A DNA stretch of 10,006 bases. Origin: Candidatus Woesebacteria bacterium GW2011_GWA1_41_7. GTDB lineage: Bacteria; Patescibacteriota; Microgenomatia; UBA8517. The position numbers and the translations under genes were made by a program. Location of the stretch: the NCBI GenBank assembly GCA_000997405.1, contig LCBU01000021.1, positions 1 to 10,006 on the forward strand, given 5' to 3'. Shown here piece by piece: positions 6,246-10,006 of the stretch. The notes beneath the pieces were generated by a model. That model ran no database searches, had not been told where the DNA came from, and saw nothing but the letters and a program-made list of their open reading frames with translations. Numbering within the stretch: the first letter of the stretch is position 1; the number at the start of each line of letters is the position of its first letter.

Positions 6246-7340
6246 CTAAATACTTTTCTGTAACTTCTCCATTAATAGAGAGTAAAACCTAAGATTATGA
6301 ATAGTAGCAAGCCTCCCTGCTGTAAAATCACCTATTCTAAATAAATGTGCCAGATATGCTTTTGAATATCTTTTACAGAGCACACAGTCACATGCGGTAC
6401 TGACGGAACTGTCGTCTTTAAAGTATTTTTCCTTATCGGGAGTATAAAACGAATAGAAGTTTAGCTTGTAAACATCAATTTCTTCGATAGAAATTGCGTC
6501 GTAGACGTAAAGTCTTCCATGCCTGGCATCACGTGTCGGAAGAACACAGTCAAAAATATTAAAACCCATTTTGCTTAAAGCAACGATTTCTTCAGGCTTT
6601 CCGACTCCTAATCCATAAAGGAAATAATCCTCGGGGGCACCTTCCGCAATCGTTTTTGCCGATTCAAAATCAAAATCCCCGTTTTCGTCTATCGGCCATC
6701 CACCGTAACCCAGTCCGTCAAAGCCGATTTTAACAAGTTCTTTGGTACAATACTCCCTTAAATCCTGATATTTTCCACCTTGAACAACTCCTAAAATATA
6801 AGGCCTTTCTGTATCATTAAGTTTCTTCGATTTACAAATTTTTTCAAATTCGGCCTTGCTGCGTTTTGCCCAGGAAATTGTTCGCATAACCGAATCTTTT
6901 GCTTCTTCATAGGAAGATTTCGGATCCGTAAAGTCATCCAAAACAACAACCATGTCTGTTCCCAGTTTTATTTGAAAAGCAATGGACTTTTCGGGAGTCA
7001 AAATCTTTTTTGATTTTTTGGTTGGATGGAAAATTACTCCTTCGTCTGTCACTTTACCTTTTACATTACCGGATTTTATTACGGACATTACCTGGAAACC
7101 TCCCGAGTCTGAGATTGTTCCACCCTTAAAATCCATGAAATTTCCGATTCCTTCAAATTTGTCCAAGACATCCCCGCCAAGCTCCTGCCATAAGTGAAAA
7201 GTGTTGACTAAAATTCCCAATGTCTGGGTTTTTTCTAAATCTGAAGTGTCTAATGACTTGATTACTCCACGAGTCGCGTCGGGAAAGAAAAGTGGTACGG
7301 GAATATTCCCGTTTTTGGATTTAAAAAATTTGCGCGCCAT
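6246..7340 (-). CDS. tgt: tRNA-guanine transglycosylase (TGT family), divergent active site
   Basis: 364 residues from the ATG at 7338-7340, one base after the FKBP stop (TAGCATG); residue numbers here include three more from an upstream TTG at 7349. TGT swaps guanine-34 of certain tRNAs for a 7-deazaguanine base. Visible: catalytic Asp D81 in DSGGFQVMS, nucleophile D267 in IFDCVLPTRDARHGRLY, and the zinc site C320-x-C322-x2-C325 with H351 (ATIHNL). Positions that bind preQ1 in bacterial TGT differ. The usual D-E-C-T is LDDFT here (138-141), so the preQ1-contacting Cys is Phe. The usual GGLAVGE loop is GGWPIDE (216-222). The enzyme fold is certain, but the base it inserts may be queuine or another deazapurine. 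No preQ1 synthesis gene is in the window. Confidence 0.9.
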   Translation of the reverse strand: MARKFFKSKNGNIPVPLFFPDATRGVIKSLDTSDLEKTQTLGILVNTFHLWQELGGDVLDKFEGIGNFMDFKGGTISDSGGFQVMSVIKSGNVKGKVTDEGVIFHPTKKSKKILTPEKSIAFQIKLGTDMVVVLDDFTDPKSSYEEAKDSVMRTISWAKRSKAEFEKICKSKKLNDTERPYILGVVQGGKYQDLREYCTKELVKIGFDGLGYGGWPIDENGDFDFESAKTIAEGAPEDYFLYGLGVGKPEEIVALSKMGFNIFDCVLPTRDARHGRLYVYDAISIEEIDVYKLNFYSFYTPDKEKYFKDDSSVSTACDCVLCKRYSKAYLAHLFRIGDFTAGRLATIHNLRFYSLLMEKLQKSI

Positions 7341-7341
7341 G

Positions 7342-7890
7342 CTATTCAACTTTCAGAAGTTCGACCTCAAAAATTAATGTCGCACCACCCGGAATAGCAC
7401 CGGGAATTCCACTGTCTCCATAAGCAAGGTCTGACGGAATTACCAGCTTCCTCTTCCCGCCAACTTTCATTCCGGCCACTCCCTGATCCCAACCCGGAAT
7501 AACTTCCCCTGCCCCAAGAGCAAACGAAAAAGCCTGATTCCTATCGTAGGAACTGTCAAACTTTGTTCCATCGGTTAAAGTTCCTACATAGTTTACCGTA
7601 ACAGTTTTACCGGGAACGGCAATATCGCCCGTTCCGACTTTTATGTCTTCTATTTGTAATTCAGTTGCATTCATAATTGATATTTTTGACGATGGTGTTT
7701 TTACCGTCTGAGAACTTTCGATTGCCGATGTAATAGTATCAGATGGGGTCGAAGTTTGTAATACCTGTCCGACTTCATCCTTCTTAGAAACAATAAGAAA
7801 AATCCCCACAACTATCAGAAGTGCGAGAAAGATTGTTACAAATAAATATTTCTTATCAGGGCTTTGACCGGCTAAGTTTTGATCGTCCAC
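7342..7890 (-). CDS. Membrane-anchored FKBP-type peptidyl-prolyl isomerase
   Basis: 182 residues starting with GTG (7888-7890); no nearby ATG is available. A short cytoplasmic N-terminus, one TM (about 15-35) and a Ser/Thr linker (45-72) are followed by one complete FKBP domain (about 76-182). Its signature residues are present: VNYVGTLTDGTKFDSSYDR (Y101, F111, D112), GEVIPGWDQGVAGMKVGGKRKLVIP (V130, I131, W134), LAYGDSG (Y157) and the final FEVELLKVE. The enzyme should speed cis-trans proline isomerisation of exported proteins outside the membrane. Its Pro-rich neighbours (the LytR_C protein and the Ser-Pro protein) are conceivable clients, which is speculation. It is coupled to tgt by a one-base gap and follows the anti-sigma gene by 43 bases, so it may be read from the ECF operon. 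Confidence 0.93.
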   Translation of the reverse strand: MDDQNLAGQSPDKKYLFVTIFLALLIVVGIFLIVSKKDEVGQVLQTSTPSDTITSAIESSQTVKTPSSKISIMNATELQIEDIKVGTGDIAVPGKTVTVNYVGTLTDGTKFDSSYDRNQAFSFALGAGEVIPGWDQGVAGMKVGGKRKLVIPSDLAYGDSGIPGAIPGGATLIFEVELLKVE

Positions 7891-7899
7891 GAAAAGAAT

Positions 7900-7921
7900 A
7901 TTATCACGGATAAAATTATCC
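7900..7921 (-). promoter_or_regulatory. Possible FKBP/tgt promoter with adjacent inverted repeat
   Basis: A GATAAT box (minus strand, 7900-7905) lies nine bases before the GTG start. Immediately upstream is the inverted repeat GGATAA-AA-TTATCC (7908-7921). No convincing -35 is present, so the hexamer could be chance. The repeat has no T-run after it and is not a terminator. Confidence 0.25.
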
Positions 7922-7933
7922 TTCCACTGTTAA

Positions 7934-8512
7934 CTAATCGTCTGTCTCGTGTTCCTCCGTATCCGAAGCTTCTTTTGCATCCTCAATTTCTTCTTCAATA
8001 TCCGGGTTGTCCGAACTAATCCGTTCAAATTCCGAGTGTTGTTCATTAAGTTTATTCTCAAAATCCGCATTTGATTCACCTGTAGCTTCAAAGTTTTCCT
8101 TGGCCTGGTCTACGTTTTCTTTATACTCTGCAACAACCTGCTCTAAATTTTGACCGTTAACTTCCCGCTCTTTTGACAAATCAATAATTTCGTCAGCTCT
8201 GTGATCAATTACGACTTGGTTACTACCGCTTGTCTCCTCGATAATTTTTTCCGACAAGATCTTAACTGAATAAAACGGATCTCCGGGAAGCGCAGCCAGT
8301 GCAATTTGATAGGTTCCGAAAAATATTATCAAAAGCGCCAAGACGGCAAGCGAGACACGGGCAAAACCGCTCAAAAATATTCTTTTGTAGAAAGGCTCTT
8401 TTGTGTCGATCTTTTTGGCAACATCGCTCCACCCGGATGTTTTTAAATGCAGGGTGGCATTTGTCTTTCTGTACTCATTTTTTAGATCTGTCAAAAAATT
8501 ATTATTGCTCAT
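7934..8512 (-). CDS. Probable anti-sigma factor with DUF5667-like extracellular domain
   Basis: 192 residues. The ATG overlaps the sigma-factor stop (ATGA, 8509-8512), the usual arrangement for ECF sigma/anti-sigma pairs. The cytoplasmic N-terminus (1-47) is short and has no His-x3-Cys-x2-Cys zinc motif. One TM spans about 50-72. Right after it is ALAALPGDPFYSVKILSEKI (71-90), the hallmark start of DUF5667 domains, followed by charged helices (about 95-165) and a very acidic tail (EEEIEDAKEASDTEEHETDD). It should hold the sigma factor at the membrane and release it on an outside signal. The acidic exterior suggests sensing of cations or a basic ligand, but this is a guess. The assignment rests on gene coupling and the DUF5667 motif. 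Confidence 0.8.
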   Translation of the reverse strand: MSNNNFLTDLKNEYRKTNATLHLKTSGWSDVAKKIDTKEPFYKRIFLSGFARVSLAVLALLIIFFGTYQIALAALPGDPFYSVKILSEKIIEETSGSNQVVIDHRADEIIDLSKEREVNGQNLEQVVAEYKENVDQAKENFEATGESNADFENKLNEQHSEFERISSDNPDIEEEIEDAKEASDTEEHETDD

Positions 8513-9048
8513 ATATTTCCCTCCAATTTCTTTCTCAATATACCTAATAGCCGATGAACTTTCACACGTATAGCACCTGATTTTTTAGCTGTAATTAAAG
8601 CGATTTCATTAAAAGACAGCTCTTCAAAATACCTCAGGATTATAATTTGCCTATCGTCCTCATCAAGAACCGATAAAACCTGCCTTACTTTACTCATCGA
8701 CTCGTTTCTTAAGAGGTTTTCCTCAATGTTCGTATCCGACTTAAAATTATCTCCGATCGTCAGTTCCAAAGAAATTTCTTTTTTCTTTCTTTGATGATCT
8801 ATTACCAGATTTCTGGCAATTGTATATAAATACGATTGGAATGTTCCCCCCGTTAGTGAAAAGGTTGTGATTTTGTTCCAGGCTTTAACAAAAGTATTCT
8901 GTGTAATATCTTCAGCCAAAAATTCATCGTCAACCAGGTAATAAGTAAACCTATAAATCCTATCCAAAAATATGTTATAAAGCTCGGCGAATGCGTTTTT
9001 ATCACCGACGATTGCCCTTTTTACAAACCTGTTGTAATCGTCTGACAT
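8509..9048 (-). CDS. ECF-family RNA polymerase sigma factor
   Basis: 179 residues from the ATG at 9046-9048. The open frame reaches 9195, but the extra 49 residues would run through the promoter and into the divergent gene. Region 2 spans about 15-90: FAELYNIFLDRIYRFTYYLVDD, then LAEDITQNTFVKAW (44-57), then YLYTIARNLVIDHQRKKKE for -10 recognition. Region 4 spans about 121-176: LSVLDEDDRQIIILRYFEELSFNEIALI and a helix-turn-helix ending VKVHRLLGILRKKL, for -35 recognition. Regions 1 and 3 are missing, as in ECF sigma factors. It is translationally coupled to its anti-sigma gene. A promoter of ECF type, TGTTAC-N16-CGTT, lies in front of it, so it probably drives its own synthesis. Confidence 0.94.
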   Translation of the reverse strand: MSDDYNRFVKRAIVGDKNAFAELYNIFLDRIYRFTYYLVDDEFLAEDITQNTFVKAWNKITTFSLTGGTFQSYLYTIARNLVIDHQRKKKEISLELTIGDNFKSDTNIEENLLRNESMSKVRQVLSVLDEDDRQIIILRYFEELSFNEIALITAKKSGAIRVKVHRLLGILRKKLEGNI

Positions 9049-9057
9049 TACCACACA

Positions 9058-9072
9058 TTCTATCAAATAGAA
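9058..9072. repeat. Inverted repeat over the sigma-gene -10 box
   Basis: TTCTAT (9058-9063) and ATAGAA (9067-9072) are perfect reverse complements with a CAA loop. They overlap the minus-strand -10 element and transcription start of the sigma gene. This could be an operator; an AT-rich match of this size can also arise by chance. Confidence 0.3.
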
Positions 9073-9096
9073 CGAAATATGGGTTGTTTTGTAACA
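9068..9096 (-). promoter_or_regulatory. ECF-type promoter of the sigma/anti-sigma operon
   Basis: On the minus strand TGTTAC (9091-9096), exactly 16 bases, then CGTTCTA (9068-9074). This is the same layout as known ECF promoters (for example TGAAAC-N16-CGTA/C of Bacillus SigW and SigM). The -10 lies 19 bases before the sigma ATG. Its -35 shares a palindrome with the promoter of the divergent gene. Confidence 0.7.
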
Positions 9097-9118
9097 AATT
9101 ATCATACTATCCGTTGTA
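9090..9118 (+). promoter_or_regulatory. ECF-type promoter of the exported acidic protein
   Basis: TGTAAC (9090-9095), exactly 16 bases, then CGTTGTA (9112-9118). The ATG at 9125 is six bases after this -10, so the transcript would begin at or next to the start codon. An 8-bp inverted repeat, TCATACTA (9102-9109) and TAGTATGA (9121-9128), brackets the -10 and could be an operator. Confidence 0.7.
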
Positions 9119-9124
9119 TTTAGT

Positions 9125-9535
9125 ATGAAAATGAAAAAGATCCTGACTACACTTTCGATAATTTCCATTCTTGCTTTCGGGGCAATGTTAGCCAAAACGA
9201 TTCAAGTAAGAGCAAGCTCTCATGACGACCAGGAGGAGAACGAAACCCTTGAAATTGAAGATGAAGAAGAAATTGACGACCAGGAGGAATTAGATGATAT
9301 TTACGAAGATGAATCAGAAGAAGACAAATCCCCAAGTCCGTCTGCCAGTCCTACAGCCAGCCCATCAGTAAGTCCCAGCCCTTCCCCAAGTCCGTCCGCA
9401 AGCCCCAGTGCAAGTCCCTCCGAGACTCCGGAAGCAGTAGTAGAAGAAAATACAAATGACGATGCTTTAAGCGCACTTTCAAATTTGATTAAACAGCTTC
9501 TTCAATTTATTGAGTCAATCGGGCAAAGAGACTAA
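9125..9535 (+). CDS. Exported acidic Ser-Pro-rich protein, likely ECF sigma target
   Basis: 136 residues, the only plus-strand gene in the window. Residues 1-30 are a signal peptide (MKMKK, hydrophobic core, cut near VRA/SS). Residues 33-68 are almost all Asp/Glu, with DDQEE twice, 17 residues apart; the underlying 15 bases are repeated exactly at 9223-9237 and 9274-9288. Residues 69-103 are Ser-Pro/Ala repeats of low complexity. The C-terminus (about 112-134) is an amphipathic helix, DALSALSNLIKQLLQFIESIG. No enzyme domain is seen. The protein is probably disordered, negatively charged and released or held by its C-terminal helix. Its promoter matches that of the divergent sigma gene. Its stop lies one base from the secA stop. 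I recognise no family; an ion-binding or surface-coating stress product is one possibility. Confidence 0.8.
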   Translation: MKMKKILTTLSIISILAFGAMLAKTIQVRASSHDDQEENETLEIEDEEEIDDQEELDDIYEDESEEDKSPSPSASPTASPSVSPSPSPSPSASPSASPSETPEAVVEENTNDDALSALSNLIKQLLQFIESIGQRD

Positions 9536-9536
9536 T

Positions 9537-10006
9537 TTAGTTTGCAGGCAGTTGCGGATAATGACAGTGCTTCCACTTTTTTCCGGATCCACACCAACAA
9601 GGGTCGTTGCGGCCGAGCTTTTTGGATGATTGACTACTTGATGAGGAAAAAGCAGGTTCTCCGGATCTTGCTGTTGAAGCAGCATCGCCGGACAATCCTG
9701 TTTGATCGGACCTGTCCACATTTTCCCGAGCCAAGTGTAAAGGAATTTCGGGTTGGGGCCTTGCAACTCCTATTCTCAAAATCCTCCTTGAAAGCTCTGT
9801 ATTTATTTTATTAACCAAATTTTCGAATAAATTATATGCCTCATTTTTAAATTCAATTAAAGGATCCCTTTGTCCGTAAGCCCTTAAGGTAACGCCTTCC
9901 CGGAGGTCGTCAATGTGATCAATATGATCCATCCAAAGGTGGTCTATTGAACCTAAATATGCGAATTTCTCAACTTCGCGCATAACGGTTGAGGTTAAAT
10001 CCTTTT
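9537..10006 (-). CDS. secA: Protein translocase ATPase SecA, C-terminal part (5' end outside window)
   Basis: About 155 codons are seen, open to the window edge. The start codon is beyond it; the ATG at 9983 is internal. SecA is the motor that pushes preproteins through SecYEG. The visible part is the end of the helical scaffold/wing region: FAYLGSIDHLWMDHIDHIDDLREGVTLRAYGQRDPLIEFKNEAYNLF matches the highly conserved SecA block (usually WREHL-x-x-MD-x-L-R-x-G-I-x-L-R-x-Y-x-Q). A Ser-rich linker follows, then the zinc-binding tail RNDPCWCGSGKKWKHCH with the full C-x-C-x8-C-H ligand set. That tail binds SecB or ribosomes in other bacteria. The gene ends one base from the stop of the convergent plus-strand gene, with no room for a separate terminator. 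Confidence 0.95.
   Translation of the reverse strand, partial: KDLTSTVMREVEKFAYLGSIDHLWMDHIDHIDDLREGVTLRAYGQRDPLIEFKNEAYNLFENLVNKINTELSRRILRIGVARPQPEIPLHLARENVDRSDQTGLSGDAASTARSGEPAFSSSSSQSSKKLGRNDPCWCGSGKKWKHCHYPQLPAN

Noticed and set aside
7908..7921. Intrinsic terminator after the anti-sigma gene (GGATAA/TTATCC)
   Set aside because: The stem is short and AT-rich with a two-base loop and no T-run on the minus strand.
9049..9195. 49-residue N-terminal extension of the sigma factor
   Set aside because: It would translate through both ECF promoters and into the divergent gene; the ECF region 2 starts just after the internal ATG at 9048.
9542..9814. Plus-strand ORF of 90 codons after the acidic gene, and an overlapping minus-strand ORF at 9515-9766
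   Set aside because: Both are in the wrong frame over the secA tail, whose zinc motif and conserved block fix the coding frame.
1..10006. Alternative genetic code with UGA as glycine (as in Gracilibacteria/SR1)
   Set aside because: RF2 is present, and TGA ends ftsE, the sigma factor and the peptidase at natural family ends.

Overview
The window looks like chromosomal DNA of a Candidate Phyla Radiation (Patescibacteria) bacterium, most likely Microgenomates. This rests on small membrane-anchored proteins with Ser/Pro/Thr linkers, a LytR_C protein, a DUF5667-type anti-sigma factor, a moderately AT-rich composition, few Shine-Dalgarno sites and the standard code. An RF2 gene is present and TGA ends several genes at sensible family ends. 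The lineage call is inference from gene content, not from a marker search.

All genes but one lie on the minus strand, so the window is described here from its high-coordinate end. First comes the 3' part of secA (9537-10006), then a convergent plus-strand gene for an exported acidic Ser-Pro-rich protein (9125-9535). Divergent from that gene is an ECF sigma factor (8509-9048) overlapping its DUF5667 anti-sigma gene (7934-8512). A membrane-anchored FKBP isomerase (7342-7890) and a tRNA-guanine transglycosylase of unusual active-site sequence (6246-7340) follow. Next are a LytR_C protein (5558-6187) with a near-consensus housekeeping promoter, three tandem 40-bp hairpin repeats (5431-5550) and a two-TM protein (4959-5417). 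Then come prfB/RF2 (3855-4904), a one-TM small-domain protein (3389-3802), ftsE (2558-3334), a broken ftsX (1720-2561), a secreted coiled-coil plus C39-like peptidase (528-1706) and a partial lamin-tail-domain protein (1-441). No rRNA, tRNA, CRISPR array or insertion sequence was seen.

Two modules stand out. One is the ECF circuit. A single palindromic box, TTTTGTAACAAA, supplies the -35 element on both strands, and each side has 16 bases then CGTT. The sigma/anti-sigma operon and the exported acidic protein are therefore probably fired together by the sigma factor itself. The other is a division module, FtsE-FtsX followed by a secreted coiled-coil hydrolase, in which a C39/papain-like domain takes the place usually held by CHAP (PcsB) or LytM (EnvC). 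In this sequence ftsX lacks its second membrane segment and is frameshifted, by true mutation or by assembly error.

A recurring feature is that the -10 box lies only about 6 to 11 bases before the start codon, so many of these mRNAs may be leaderless or nearly so. This also decides several start codons against upstream TTG options.
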